DNA from: Nosema muscidifuracis | Lineage: Eukaryota; Microsporidia; Nosematidae | Reading direction: 5' to 3' | Length of the DNA stretch: 64,000 bases | Assembly: GCA_028335825.1 (NCBI GenBank) | Contig: JAIOKI010000001.1 | Span: 186,001 to 250,000 of the forward strand | In this document: one piece after another, positions 21,669 through 32,551 of the stretch | Layout of the letters: each line of letters starts with the position of its first letter | Numbering within the stretch: position 1 is the first letter of the stretch | Translations under genes and position numbers: made by a program | The notes under the pieces: model-generated | Seen by the model: only the letters and a program-made list of their open reading frames with translations | Database searches by the model: none | Told to the model about the DNA's origin: nothing

Positions 21669-22893
21669 ATTTCCATTTGTGATTATTCATATTTATGTAG
21701 AATAAAGAATCATTCGTCCATCTTGAAGCCTCATTTGATTCCCAAAAAGGACGACGATCTTTTACTAACAATGTATTCATAAATAAAGAATCTTCTTTGC
21801 TTAACTTTATAAATTTATCGTTCCACTCTTTCTTTACAGATCTTTCAATATTATAATCTTTACACTGATATCCTTCAGGTAATTCAAAGACTATTTTATT
21901 AGGTAAATCGTTAGATATATCGATATTTCCCATCTCTATATCATCTTCTTCTTCTGCGCTAGAACTTATTTCGTTATTAAAATAATTATTAAAATTTATC
22001 GTATCAATTTCTTCGTTATATTTTAAAATATTTTTTCTTTTTTCGTTGTCATAATATTCACAATTAATGTATTTGGTAGGTGTGTGGTTTTTATTTACAT
22101 TTGGATTTGAGTCAATAATAGATATTTCAATATCATCGTCAAAAATATCTTCCTGATAGGTAATTTTAGTATTTGACTCAATAATATTTGGAGTTGAATT
22201 GTTCTCAGTAATATTTACATGTGAGATATTTTTAATGATATCTGAATCTAATTCATTTTCAATTAATTTTGATTTTAACTTATTTTCGATATCTATTTCA
22301 TTTTCTATTGAATCAGATTTTAACTTATTTTCGATATCTATTTCATTTTCAATTAAATCAGATTTTAACTTATTTTCGATATCTAATTCATTCTGAAGTA
22401 AGTCGGATGTTAATTTATTTTCGATATCAATAGTAGATTCCTTAATAATAGTAAATTCTACAGAATTGTTTTCTATGAACTTATTCTTAATATGAATAAA
22501 ACAACATCTTTTTCCATAAGGACAACTTCCTTCTTCCCAAAATGTTCTACATGTTTCTGTTTTATATCTAGGATGTCTGTTTACATTACGTAATTCCTTA
22601 ATATCATGTGCAAATTGACATTTGTTACCATATTTACAATATCCCATCTCAGAATGACTTCTACAAATTTCTGTTTTATACAATTGCATCTTCTTATTAT
22701 AAAAATATTCCTTAGTAGATAAATTCATTTGTTTTGATTTAGTATCTTTATTTGTAAATAAATATTCCTTGTTAGTATTACTATATACAGATTCTTTGTT
22801 TGTATCAGATTCATCCTGTATTTGTCTATCTCTAGATCTGGTTCGAATATTCGTATTTAAATTAAAAATATTCCCTCCCTTTTTCATAATCAT
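21667..22893 (-). CDS. Tandem CCCH zinc-finger protein (TTP/Tis11/Cth2 type)
   Basis: A 408-residue protein with two CCCH fingers of exact C-x8-C-x5-C-x3-H spacing: C77, C86, C92, H96 and C115, C124, C130, H134. Each is preceded by the YKTE(I/T)C lead-in of the tristetraprolin family, which binds AU-rich elements in mRNA 3' ends and promotes decay. The 18-residue spacing between the fingers also fits this family. After the fingers is a run of about four 15-residue repeats built on [14 protein letters not shown], then an acidic region. The last codons lie in the 58-bp array. The gene is convergent with the acidic hypothetical gene. Confidence 0.88.
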   Translation of the reverse strand: MIMKKGGNIFNLNTNIRTRSRDRQIQDESDTNKESVYSNTNKEYLFTNKDTKSKQMNLSTKEYFYNKKMQLYKTEICRSHSEMGYCKYGNKCQFAHDIKELRNVNRHPRYKTETCRTFWEEGSCPYGKRCCFIHIKNKFIENNSVEFTIIKESTIDIENKLTSDLLQNELDIENKLKSDLIENEIDIENKLKSDSIENEIDIENKLKSKLIENELDSDIIKNISHVNITENNSTPNIIESNTKITYQEDIFDDDIEISIIDSNPNVNKNHTPTKYINCEYYDNEKRKNILKYNEEIDTINFNNYFNNEISSSAEEEDDIEMGNIDISNDLPNKIVFELPEGYQCKDYNIERSVKKEWNDKFIKLSKEDSLFMNTLLVKDRRPFWESNEASRWTNDSLFYINMNNHKWK

Positions 22894-24568
22894 AAGGTAT
22901 TATTGTGTTTTAAAAGATAAAAAAGATATTCTTTGTTTATAAACAAACATATATTATATTAATCAGATTTAATAAATATAATAAGAAGTATTATACAGTT
23001 CTTATACATTCAATTGAATATTTGTTTGTTGAAATATCTTAATATATAATGAATTGTTTATTAAATTTTAGAATTTATCAATATGTGTTAAAAAAAAAAT
23101 TTAAACAACAAATATTTATAAAAAATTTATCTATACATATTATTTACAAAAATTTGTTTTGTTTAGTGATTATTTAATCATCTAATCAGAAATTTTATAA
23201 TTAATTAATTTAAACGTAAATAAAGTATAAAAAAAATTTATCTTAAAATAGTTAAATAAGCTAAAATATAATTTTATTTTTTTTATTAAAAAATAACGGA
23301 AAGTAATTTAGTATTTTTTAATTTAAATTATAAATTTTTCACATGTCAAAAATGTCAATCAAAAAAAGTTTTTTTTGAATTTTAGTGTATAATTTATGAA
23401 GAATACTTTAAATTACAATTTTTTTAATTTAACTAATTGTTTGTTTATTTACAATACAATTAAACTGATTTAAAATTTTATATTAAATGAGTAAAAAAAA
23501 CAATATTAATTTTCTATTGTAAATTTATAATATTTTTTTTCTATTGTAAATTTATAATATTATTTTTCTATTGTAAATTTATATTTATAATAGATATTTT
23601 AAATGTTGTACAATTTAAAAATAGTTAAAATATTTCAAATTACTATTGTATAAGTTATATTCTTAATTTAAAAATAGTTAAATACTTCAAATTACTATTT
23701 TACAAGCTTTATTTTCAATTTAAAAATATTTCAAATTGATATTGTAAATGTTATTCAATTTAAAAATATATATCTCCAAATACTTATGAATTATTCTAAT
23801 TAGTAATTTCTACTTCACAGTCCTTTTCAAAAACTTTACTCACCTACATTTTAAATATTCTATATTAATAATTTTATATTAAGATTTAAATAAAGTTCAA
23901 TACTCAATTACAATAATACTTATCTTAAATTAAATCATATCATCTTTTCCAGTGTTCAATTAAAATAGTATGTAAGTTAAATTAATTATTAAATCTAATT
24001 TATATTCTCAATATAAAATAGTTCCTTATATTGTTATTTATACATTAAATTATAAGTTAGTAGGATATGCATATTTATATATAAAATTATTTAATTTAAG
24101 AACTTTTATATTTTTTTATTTCCTCAAATGATGAACTAAATTTCTATTTATTATAAAATTAATTTATATATTTTTATATAAATCTTATTTTCTGCATTGC
24201 ATTAGAACTTAAGCAAGCATACAAAAGATTACCAATTTTAACTTAAATGAGTTTATCGGTACACAGGCAAAATAATAAAAAACCAATCAAAATTTTTACT
24301 TCATTGAATACCATCTTGAAATTCCTCTTTAGCTCTAGTCTTCTAATTTTATAATATGAAAAATATTTTTATTATACTACATCTCAATTTTATGAAAAAT
24401 ATTTTTATAAAATTACTTCTCTAATTAATTATTAAATATTTTTATAAAATTACTTCTCTAATTAATTATTAAATATTTTTATAAAATTACTTCTCTAATT
24501 TATTATTAAATATTTTTATAAAACTACATCTCAATTTTATAATAAATATTTTATTTTTTTACCCCTTA
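22894..24568. repeat. Long spacer with short tandem repeats
   Basis: 1.7 kb without a gene. It contains three copies of TTCTATTGTAAATTTATAATA near 23510-23590, repeated AATTTAAAAATA...TTCAAATTACTATT blocks at 23600-23770, and a 37-base unit (containing ATAAAATTACTTCTCTAATT) repeated at about 24400-24540 just before the next start. Confidence 0.7.
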
Positions 24569-25123
24569 ATGGAATTTGGTCAAATACTCATAGCACAAGG
24601 CTCATCAATAATTTCCTTAATAACTCTATTCCTTGCTCTAGATAATACATACATTCAAAGATTGAGTAAGACTCTTTACTCAATATCATTTATTAACATA
24701 TCAGATGATAAAGGTCTATTCCTATGTTCATTCATGATATACATGATTTTATTTACATCTTTTATTGAAATTATGCGTATCTCTGCTCGTAAAAATTTTA
24801 CTCTACGTGATAAGATAGTTTACATACAGACATGTAATTTTAATAATTCATTTATTTTATTCGCTAATTTCCTTAGTATTTATATTTATAAAAAGTTGTG
24901 TGCTCGTACTTTAAATCTTCTGATGTATTCTATTTGTAACAGTTTCTTTTATAATGTATCGTACTTAGCTGATTTTAAAATTCTAAGTGGGTTCTTTTAT
25001 CTTAATTTTGTGTTAGCTAATCTTGTTAATGTTTTGTATACTTATGTAAGTAATTTTAATTATGTACTCGATTTATTCATGATTTATTATAAAGGATTTA
25101 CAGGAGTAAAATATTTTAATTAA
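24569..25123 (+). CDS. Small membrane protein, unknown
   Basis: A 184-residue protein starting right after TTTTTTTACCCCTTA. It has about four hydrophobic segments (near residues 8-25, 48-66, 92-108 and 140-160), with cysteine and tyrosine among them and no recognised motif. The codon pattern and the CCCC signal support a real gene. I do not recognise the family. Confidence 0.7.
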   Translation: MEFGQILIAQGSSIISLITLFLALDNTYIQRLSKTLYSISFINISDDKGLFLCSFMIYMILFTSFIEIMRISARKNFTLRDKIVYIQTCNFNNSFILFANFLSIYIYKKLCARTLNLLMYSICNSFFYNVSYLADFKILSGFFYLNFVLANLVNVLYTYVSNFNYVLDLFMIYYKGFTGVKYFN

Positions 25124-26355
25124 AAAATATAATAATAGTCTATTTTAATAAAAAGGTTATGTAAAATATTTTAATTAAAAATTATAATAATAGTTTATTA
25201 TAAAGGAGTTATCTAAAATATAATAATTAAAAATTATAATAATAGTCTATTTAAAAAAGTATATGTAAAATATTTTAATTAAATTATTATAATAATAGTC
25301 TATTTATTATTAAATTTAATAAAAAGATAGTCCCTTTAATTTTTATATAAGGATGGGTTCTTTTATTAAATATCTTTTTTTTATAAACTAAGATTACACT
25401 ATAATAATTCATATTTCATTATTTTATATTATTTGTGTTAATAAAAATAGTATTTAATATAAGTAGTATTAATAAGATATATAAATATTAAATAAAATAA
25501 ACCTGATTTATACATAGTAGATGAAGTTGTGATAATAAAGGTATAAATAACCAGATTGATAATTTGTGAACCGTGGGTATAGAGAAGAATCTTAAGTACG
25601 ATTTATGTCCAACCACTCTGCTTAATTATACAAGTATAAGTCCAGGATAATCCCTTTCGTTATGACTTGGGATTTTATAGTATCAAAATTTCATCATGCA
25701 TAAAAATTAATCTAAATTTAGATAGCTACATTAAGGCATACATCCAGATAAAAATACTTAATATGACATTAGAAAGCCTAAAATGGAAAGTTGTTTCAGA
25801 ATCTGTGATGACTAAGTCATAGTATGTAGTAGTCTAAAAGTAGAAGGAAGGAGACCAATTAAAAATATAAGAGGACCTACCCGGTGAATGAAAAATATAA
25901 ATATTATTGTAAAGAATAATTCATATCATCTTTCAATTTTTTAAGATTCTATTTATTTGTTATATGTATAATTTAAAATGATTGGTTTATTTTATATAAA
26001 GGAGAAAAGTTCAATTTTCTAAAAATGATTGATTTTAATTAAATATATATTAGTATAATAATAAATATCATATATAAGATTTAAAATATTTATTATAGAA
26101 TTTAATATAATTAAATATAAGTAAATATATATAAGAAATCTTCATTATAGAATTTAATATAATTTAATATAAGAAATATAAGATAAGAAATATCATATAT
26201 AAGAAATCTTTATTATATAATTTAATATATAAGAAATATATATAAGAAATATCATATATAAATATATATTAGTATAATAAAAATTAAATAAATTAATTTT
26301 TTCCCCTTTTTTTTCTCCTTTATTTTTCTATAAATATTTTCTACACTCCCATCTT
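25124..26355. other. Spacer with simple repeats around an LTR-like segment
   Basis: 25124-25330 holds several imperfect copies of a TAAAATATTTTAATTAAAAA-type unit. 25528-25920 is less AT-rich and is described separately. 26040-26290 repeats ATATAAGAAAT units. The promoter of TPS1 lies at its right end. Confidence 0.6.
25528..25920 (+). mobile_element. LTR-like fossil repeat
   Basis: A stretch noticeably richer in G and C than its surroundings. Its second half resembles 59095-59285: both contain AGATA, then CATACATCCAGATAAA or CACATATTCAGATAAG, then TGACATTAGAAAGCCT or TGACCTTAAAAAGCCT. The second copy lies beside gypsy-like sequence, so I take both as old solo LTRs or LTR pieces of that family. 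Ends are not defined. Confidence 0.35.
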
Positions 26356-28002
26356 ATGAAATTGATTGTTGTTAGTAATCGTCTTCCTATTTCTTTAAAA
26401 CGTACAGAATCAGGTTTTGATTATATACATAGTAGTGGAGGGTTAGTAACTGGTCTTAAAAGTATAAATACTAAGATTAAGTTTCAATGGTTTGGTAATT
26501 TAAGTAGTGAAGGATTAACTGAAAATGATAAAGAAATTATAAGAAAAGACTGTACTACTAAATTTAATCTCCATCCCATATTTATAGATCCAATTTTAAA
26601 TGAAGATTGTTATAATGGATTCTGTAATGGAATTTTATGGCCAATGCTTCATTATTTCTCAGATGATTTGGTAGTAACTGATAAATATTACAAAGCTTAT
26701 ATTGAATATAATGAAATATTTTGTAAAGAAATACTTAAAGAAACAGAGGATAATGATATTATTTGGGTACATGATTATCATTTAACTGTACTTCCTAAAA
26801 TGATTAGAGATATTAAAAAAGATAAAGTTAAATTAATGTTCTTCCTTCATACACCATTCCCAAGTTCTATAAGTTTTAATAAGTTGTATTGTAGAAAAGA
26901 AATTTTAAAAGGAATATTAGCTAGTGATTTAGTTTCATTTCATTCTTATGAATATGTAGTTAATTTTATAGAATGTGTTAAGAAGAATGATCTTAAAGGT
27001 ATACTTTATAATAATAGCATAAATAGTAAAAGTGTAGAAGATAGTAAAAGTGGAAATAGCATAAATGAAGATAGTATAAGTGTAGAAGAAATAATTGAAT
27101 GTGGAAATATCATAAATGAAGATAGTAAAAGTGGAAATATCATAAATAAAAATAGCATAAATACAAAAGACAATAATAGCATAAATAAAATAAATGAAGA
27201 TAAAAATAAAATAAATGAAGACAAAAATAAAAAAAATGAAGATAAAAAAAATGAAAATAAAAATAAAATAAGCATAAATGCTATCCCTATAGGAATAGAT
27301 CCAAATATATTTATAGATTGTATAAATACAAAAGACACTCAAGATAAAATAAAATATTTTAAAGAAAAATTCAAAGGTAAGAAAGTTATACTTGGTGTAG
27401 ATAGATCTGATTATATAAAAGGAATTCCTCATAGAATACAAGGATATTCCCAATTCTTAGATAAATATCCTGAATACAGAGATACTTCAGTATTTTTACA
27501 AATAGGAGTACCTTCTAGAACTGAAGTAACTGAATATAAAGGATATACTGATTGCATAAATAGACTAGTATCAGATACTAATAGTACAATAGGAGGAATA
27601 GAAAAAACAAATATTTATTTATTGAATGATTCAGTAGATTTTAATACATTATGTGCTTTATATTATATAAGTGATATTCTTCTTATAACAAGTTTAAGAG
27701 ATGGAATGAATTTAGTAGCTATGGAATATATAAGTTGTAATTTTAATACTAAAGGAGTATTAATATTAAGTGAATTTATAGGAGTATCTTCTACTTTACC
27801 AGGAAGTATAAGTATAAATCCATGGAATACTGAAGAAATATGTGAGAGTATAAAAGAAGGTCTCGAAATGAAAGAAGAAGAAAGAATAAGAAGATATGAA
27901 ATTAATAAGAAGAATGTATTTGAATTTACTAGTTTTAGATGGGCAGAGGAAAATTTAAGTATACTTGGTATTAATTGGGAAGAAGATATAAAGAAAGAAT
28001 AA
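26356..28002 (+). CDS. TPS1: Alpha,alpha-trehalose-6-phosphate synthase
   Basis: A GT20 glycosyltransferase that makes trehalose-6-phosphate from UDP-glucose and glucose-6-phosphate. The 548-residue protein has the N-terminal NRLP motif, SGGLVTGL, WFGNL, HDYHL at 139-143, GVDRSDYIKGIPHRIQG, and SLRDGMNLVAMEY near the C-terminus, so the active site looks complete. Between about residues 218 and 318 there is an insert of roughly 100 residues rich in N, K, S, E and I (repeats such as INEDSKSGN and KINEDKNK). The insert is absent from the usual family members and lies between two conserved blocks. The start follows ACTCCCATCTT. Its partner TPS2 is at 32552-35011. Confidence 0.96.
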   Translation: MKLIVVSNRLPISLKRTESGFDYIHSSGGLVTGLKSINTKIKFQWFGNLSSEGLTENDKEIIRKDCTTKFNLHPIFIDPILNEDCYNGFCNGILWPMLHYFSDDLVVTDKYYKAYIEYNEIFCKEILKETEDNDIIWVHDYHLTVLPKMIRDIKKDKVKLMFFLHTPFPSSISFNKLYCRKEILKGILASDLVSFHSYEYVVNFIECVKKNDLKGILYNNSINSKSVEDSKSGNSINEDSISVEEIIECGNIINEDSKSGNIINKNSINTKDNNSINKINEDKNKINEDKNKKNEDKKNENKNKISINAIPIGIDPNIFIDCINTKDTQDKIKYFKEKFKGKKVILGVDRSDYIKGIPHRIQGYSQFLDKYPEYRDTSVFLQIGVPSRTEVTEYKGYTDCINRLVSDTNSTIGGIEKTNIYLLNDSVDFNTLCALYYISDILLITSLRDGMNLVAMEYISCNFNTKGVLILSEFIGVSSTLPGSISINPWNTEEICESIKEGLEMKEEERIRRYEINKKNVFEFTSFRWAEENLSILGINWEEDIKKE

Positions 28003-28377
28003 AAGATTTATCTTATTATTTATTTAATATTATTTTTATGTATATATAATTTATTTATAGTTTTTATGTATATATAGTTTATTTATTATTTTTATGTATA
28101 TCAATATCTTCCTTTTTATAATACCTTCTTCTATATAATATTTTTATGTATATAATATCTTATACATCAATATTTATATAATCTTCCCATATATATATCA
28201 TAATAATATTTATAAAATATCATAATAATATTCTATATAATATCATTATAATCTTCCCATATATATATCATATAATCTTCCTTATATAATAACATAATAA
28301 TCTTCCAATATACATCAATATCTTCCTTATATAATAACATAATAATAATTTAAAGGTATTTTTTTTTACCCTTAAAT
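28003..28377. repeat. Intergenic AT-rich repeat
   Basis: Repeated TTTATTATTTTTATGTATAT and TCTTCC..TATATATCATAATA units. No gene is seen. TTTTTTTTTACCC just before 28378 is the start signal of the next gene. Confidence 0.65.
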
Positions 28378-29037
28378 ATGATTTTATTTTTTTATATCAT
28401 CTATGTTTATTCAAATGTATTCTCACTTAAAGATAATGATACAGTAGAAGTATTTAAAAATTTATCTGATAGAACTGTAGTACTATTAAAAACAACTGTA
28501 ATGATTGAGAATCCTCATACTAAAGAATGGCATGAATCTGATGATAGTATTCCTACAATGACCCAATTAAAAATTTATAAATCAGATAATCCATCTGATT
28601 TGAGTAATACAGAAAAATCTCAATTATTTGAAGATGAGAAATATGATCCTCATAATGTATTCTTTTTTACATCTTATAAAGGATCAGGATTATATGGATT
28701 TGAATTTAAAATGAATACCAGTGTACCAAATACTTATGGACTTAAATTGGAAATATTTGAAGGAAATGCTGATAATCCTGAGATTATGTCTGGTATTGAC
28801 TATCATATGTCATGGATATCTCAGAAAGTAGGAGATTTAAATAACTTTGCTAGGAATAATTTTGAGATTGAAGAAATGGGAGATCAAGATGAAGTAGAAT
28901 ATGTTAAGTTGTATAATTATATTTTTAAGTTAGTGTTTAGAATATTTATGCTTAAAATTATTGTACTTATAATTACTATATTTTATGTTAATAAAAGTGT
29001 AAAGAAATTCTTTATAACTCAAAAGATAGCTAAATAA
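28378..29037 (+). CDS. p24/emp24-type cargo receptor, probable
   Basis: A 219-residue type I membrane protein. The first 18 residues form a signal peptide (ILFFYIIYVYSNVFS), the middle is a beta-rich luminal domain (including GSGLYGFEFKMNTSV and LKLEIFEGN), and a single membrane span lies near residues 188-206. A short basic cytoplasmic tail ends KKFFITQKIAK. This order (signal, GOLD domain, helix, span, tail with FF and lysines) is that of p24 proteins that cycle between ER and Golgi in COPI and COPII vesicles. The luminal sequence is divergent, so the assignment rests mainly on architecture. The start is the ATG after TTTTTACCC. Confidence 0.6.
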   Translation: MILFFYIIYVYSNVFSLKDNDTVEVFKNLSDRTVVLLKTTVMIENPHTKEWHESDDSIPTMTQLKIYKSDNPSDLSNTEKSQLFEDEKYDPHNVFFFTSYKGSGLYGFEFKMNTSVPNTYGLKLEIFEGNADNPEIMSGIDYHMSWISQKVGDLNNFARNNFEIEEMGDQDEVEYVKLYNYIFKLVFRIFMLKIIVLIITIFYVNKSVKKFFITQKIAK

Positions 29038-29227
29038 AGGGTTTTCTATTATAAAGTATTTTTATTAAATATTATTATTATAGAGGATTTTATAAATAGA
29101 TTTTATTGATATATTATATATATAATGTATTTTAATTTATTTATATTGATATATTATATATATAATATATTTTAATTTATTTTAATACATATTAACCAAT
29201 CAATTATTAATTAATCCATTATTTATT

Positions 29228-29749
29228 TCAATTTGTCTTAGCTAATTCTACACATAATCTTAAATTATCTATAATAACTACCTTAAGATCATTAATAAGT
29301 CTACTAGCATCTTCTTTACACCCTACACTTAAAAATGTATACCCTTTACTAACTCCTGTTTCTCTATCCATTACCATATGAAATCTACCAAATCTAACTT
29401 GAGTATGTCCAGTTATAATTTTATAAAGTTCTTCTCTTTTAATATCCAAAGCATAATTACTTATTTTAACACTTATACTTTCTTTATTAATTGTACTAGT
29501 AGGTGGAATATAAGTATTATCATCTACTTTAGATATTACAGGAGGAGTGTATGTAAATGAAGGAACATAAGCTACTTGATCTTCAATATTTATTTCATCT
29601 TTTATTTCTACACTTTCTGATGTACATTTAGTAAATAAAAAAGGAGATATTCTATCTAATATTGATATATCATTAGTATTACCAAATTTAGGGAGAGATT
29701 TTCTTCTATTAATTTCTGATATATTTTTTGAATATTTTGATATTTCCAT
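29228..29749 (-). CDS. RRM protein, probably eIF3 subunit g
   Basis: A 173-residue protein with one RNA recognition motif at about 90-170: RNP2-like SVKISNYA, RNP1-like KGYTFLSV and a closing strand LRLCVELAK. The closing strand resembles the NVEWAK ending of eIF3g (yeast Tif35), and the short YVP and YIPP stretches upstream recall the linker before the RRM in that protein. The zinc knuckle of eIF3g is not seen. eIF3g takes part in scanning and re-initiation. It could be another small RRM protein. The start follows CAAACCCCTTTAA, and that leader is itself duplicated upstream. Confidence 0.6.
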   Translation of the reverse strand: MEISKYSKNISEINRRKSLPKFGNTNDISILDRISPFLFTKCTSESVEIKDEINIEDQVAYVPSFTYTPPVISKVDDNTYIPPTSTINKESISVKISNYALDIKREELYKIITGHTQVRFGRFHMVMDRETGVSKGYTFLSVGCKEDASRLINDLKVVIIDNLRLCVELAKTN

Positions 29750-30051
29750 TTAAAGGGGTTTGAAAAATATCATTTAAAGGGGTTTGAAAAATAATATTTA
29801 AAGGATGTAGTAAAAGAGCAGTAAAAGGATGTAGTAAAAGAAAATTTATAAAGGTTTAGTAAAAGAAAATGTAATATAATATTTTTAAAGGTTTAGTAAA
29901 AGAATGTAGTAAAAAATGTAATAGAATAAATTTATAAAAGAGCATTAAAAAAATGTAATATAATATAATAAAAAAATATCATGTACAAACTTATTAATAA
30001 AAATAAATACAAACTCATTAATACAAACTATCTTATTTTTAAACACCCCCT
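29750..30051. repeat. Tandem-repeat leader between two minus-strand genes
   Basis: Two or three copies of ATTTAAAGGGGTTTGAAAAAT abut the RRM gene start, so the CCCC start signal is itself duplicated. Beyond are copies of GTAGTAAAAGAAAA..TTTATAAAGGTTTA. No gene is seen. Confidence 0.8.
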
Positions 30052-31038
30052 TTAATTAAATGACATAGGAAATGGATTCTTTCTACTAAATACCATTACA
30101 TTCTTATTAATACTAATATATCCTTTAATAAGATTATAATCTATTACACTACATATCATACTAATAATATCTTCATATTTCATATCCAAACATTCAATTA
30201 AATAATTTAAATTAAGTTTATAATCTTCATTAAACATATCAAATAATCTTCTTATAAGATTACTAAAACATATTAAAGGTAAATAACTCTTACAAATATT
30301 ATAAATATTATAAAATACAAGAATATCTTTAAGATTATTTATATCTTTATCTAATCTATTTATTAATCCAAATTTAATAGATTCTTTAATATTTTTACAT
30401 CTTATATCTCCATATTTATTAATATGATTATCATTTAATATTCTATTATTAATTAAACTTATTATAAAAAAAATAAAAAAAGAATTATTTCTTATCTTTT
30501 TACATCTATAACTTATTTTTATACATTCATTTGATTCTATTATATCTTCTTTATAAAGTAATAAAAGACTTTTATATAAATTAAAAATATAAAAATCTTT
30601 TTTTTTAATTCTTGTGTTAGATGTTATATGTAAAAAATTATAAGCTAATTCATAATTCTTAATTTTAAAATAAAGACTTAGAAGTACATTTGTTATCCAA
30701 TGCTTAAAATATATATTCTTGTATATTTCTTGTAATATCTTAATTAAACTTTTTATATCATTTTGTGATTGTATTTCATTTATAGAATTATTAATTACAA
30801 ATTTAAATATGTAATGTGAATCAGAATCTTCTTGAAATAAAATATAACAAGATTTTATAACTTCTATTGATGAAAGAAATGATCTATTTTTTATGTATAG
30901 AAAATGTTGATTTATGATTGTATCAAAAGGAGGGATTATTTTTGATGTGTTATATTTAAAATTATGTATTTTAAATATACTTGATAATTTTAAATATTTA
31001 CCTTCTCTAATAAATTTGTTGATTATCTTTTCATTCAT
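30052..31038 (-). CDS. PCI-domain protein of the Thp1/PCID2/Csn12 type
   Basis: A 328-residue helical protein ending in a PCI winged helix. The last strand segment, KGYISINKNVMVFSRKNPFP, closely matches the end of PCID2 and Csn12 (GYISH..........NPFP), and TPR-like helices precede it. Thp1/PCID2 is part of the TREX-2 complex at nuclear pores, coupling transcription to mRNA export. Csn12 is the close relative in the COP9/Thp3 complex. The sequence does not separate the two, and the protein is shorter than yeast Thp1 (455). The start follows TTTTATCCCATAAATACGC. Confidence 0.75.
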   Translation of the reverse strand: MNEKIINKFIREGKYLKLSSIFKIHNFKYNTSKIIPPFDTIINQHFLYIKNRSFLSSIEVIKSCYILFQEDSDSHYIFKFVINNSINEIQSQNDIKSLIKILQEIYKNIYFKHWITNVLLSLYFKIKNYELAYNFLHITSNTRIKKKDFYIFNLYKSLLLLYKEDIIESNECIKISYRCKKIRNNSFFIFFIISLINNRILNDNHINKYGDIRCKNIKESIKFGLINRLDKDINNLKDILVFYNIYNICKSYLPLICFSNLIRRLFDMFNEDYKLNLNYLIECLDMKYEDIISMICSVIDYNLIKGYISINKNVMVFSRKNPFPMSFN

Positions 31039-31252
31039 GCGTATTTATGGGATAAAATATTTTATAAAAAATATTTTGTATTAATTTTTATTAGTAGGGA
31101 TAATAATATTATTGTAATATAATTATAATATAATATTACATTATTATAATTATATTATACCTACTTATAAAAATTAATACAAAATATTTATAAATATTAT
31201 TACACCTACTTATAAATATTATTTTTCTTATTAACTCATCCCCTATTGAAAA

Positions 31253-32320
31253 ATGAATAATAATCTTAAAAAAATAGATAAATATCAAATTTATATACAT
31301 AGAAATTTAAATAAATACATCTTTATTTTATTTGTTAATAACACTATGCTATACTTCTTATCTTTACAAATTAAAGATAAGAGATGTTATATAGATAAAC
31401 TAGATAGTACAGGATATTCTAATTATAAAATATGTAAAGATTTCTTAGTATCTGTTATTAATGAATATATTCAAGATTGTGAACTTATTTATTGTTTTAG
31501 TTTACCTAAATCTGTTTATGTATTTAATTCAAAGATTAAAAATATTCTTTCAAGGGAAGCATTAAATTTATTTTGGGTGAGTGTTTTTAAAGAGATCATT
31601 AAAAGAGGTGTAAAGGGAGGTATTTATGAGGGTATAAAGGGAGGTATTAATGAGGGTATAAAAGAAAGTATGAAAGAAGGTATTAATGAGGAGTGTATGA
31701 AAGAAGGTATTAATGCAGGTGTAAAAGAAAGTATGAAAAATAACATAAATAATTTAAATGATATAGATAATATAAAAGATAATAATATAAATAATAATAT
31801 AAATAATATAAATAATATAAATAATATAAATGATATAAATGATATAAGTAATATAAATAATAATATAGATAATATAAATAATAATAATATAAATAATACC
31901 AAACTTTATGTACTCAAACATGGTGGGTATAACTACTTACCTAGCATATACAAATCAGTATCTGATATAACACTATTTGATGACGAACCTATCACAAAAA
32001 TATTAAAAAATAAGAATGTCAGTATGGAAAAATTATTTAATATATTAAATTGTAGATCAGATTTTATGAAGGGATCTCTTATTTATTTATTAAATGTACC
32101 AAATAAAAATACTAAATTAAAAGTTAAGTCTAGTAATGAAGATATAATAAAATATTTAAGGAATTTAAATTTAGAAGATGATATTAAAATAGAAAAGTCG
32201 AGTAGAATGTTTATAGAAAAATTTAATATAAAATTGGTAGATTTTAATTTAAAAATATTTTGTAGAGAGAAGATAAATAATGAGAAGATTCAAGTTATAT
32301 CAGTGAAAAGAAGAAAATGA
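31253..32320 (+). CDS. Possible Rtt109-type histone acetyltransferase
   Basis: A 355-residue protein starting after CATCCCCTATTGAAAA. Two conserved-looking blocks flank a low-complexity middle. The first, LPKSVYVFNSKIKNILSREA followed by LNLFW, resembles the YLFP.S..N..KH.L....LL.WW region of fungal Rtt109. The second, DITLFDDEPITKILKN, resembles the F.DDPK.RFL region. Residues about 128-215 are a coding repeat: first KEGIN/GIKGGINEG-type units, then a long N/I/D run. Rtt109 acetylates histone H3 on new nucleosomes with Vps75 or Asf1. The assignment is by motif memory only and could be wrong. Confidence 0.4.
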   Translation: MNNNLKKIDKYQIYIHRNLNKYIFILFVNNTMLYFLSLQIKDKRCYIDKLDSTGYSNYKICKDFLVSVINEYIQDCELIYCFSLPKSVYVFNSKIKNILSREALNLFWVSVFKEIIKRGVKGGIYEGIKGGINEGIKESMKEGINEECMKEGINAGVKESMKNNINNLNDIDNIKDNNINNNINNINNINNINDINDISNINNNIDNINNNNINNTKLYVLKHGGYNYLPSIYKSVSDITLFDDEPITKILKNKNVSMEKLFNILNCRSDFMKGSLIYLLNVPNKNTKLKVKSSNEDIIKYLRNLNLEDDIKIEKSSRMFIEKFNIKLVDFNLKIFCREKINNEKIQVISVKRRK

Positions 32321-32551
32321 AATGTATTTTAATATTAACGTTATTAAATTAAATAAGGTATTTTTTATTTAATTTAAATAACGTATTTCTCATTAAATTA
32401 TTTTTAAAATAACGTATTTATATAAAATTAAACTAACGTATTTTCATCAAATTATTTTTTAATTTAAATATCTTAATTAAATTTAATTAAAATATTTTTA
32501 AAATAACGTATTTTTTATTTATTTAAAATATTTTTTTAATTTGAATAATGT

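Noticed and set aside
25528-25920. SRP, U3 or RNase P RNA gene
   Set aside because: Isolated GTGATGA and GTGAACC-like motifs do not assemble into the conserved order of any of these RNAs, and a related copy occurs at 59 kb.
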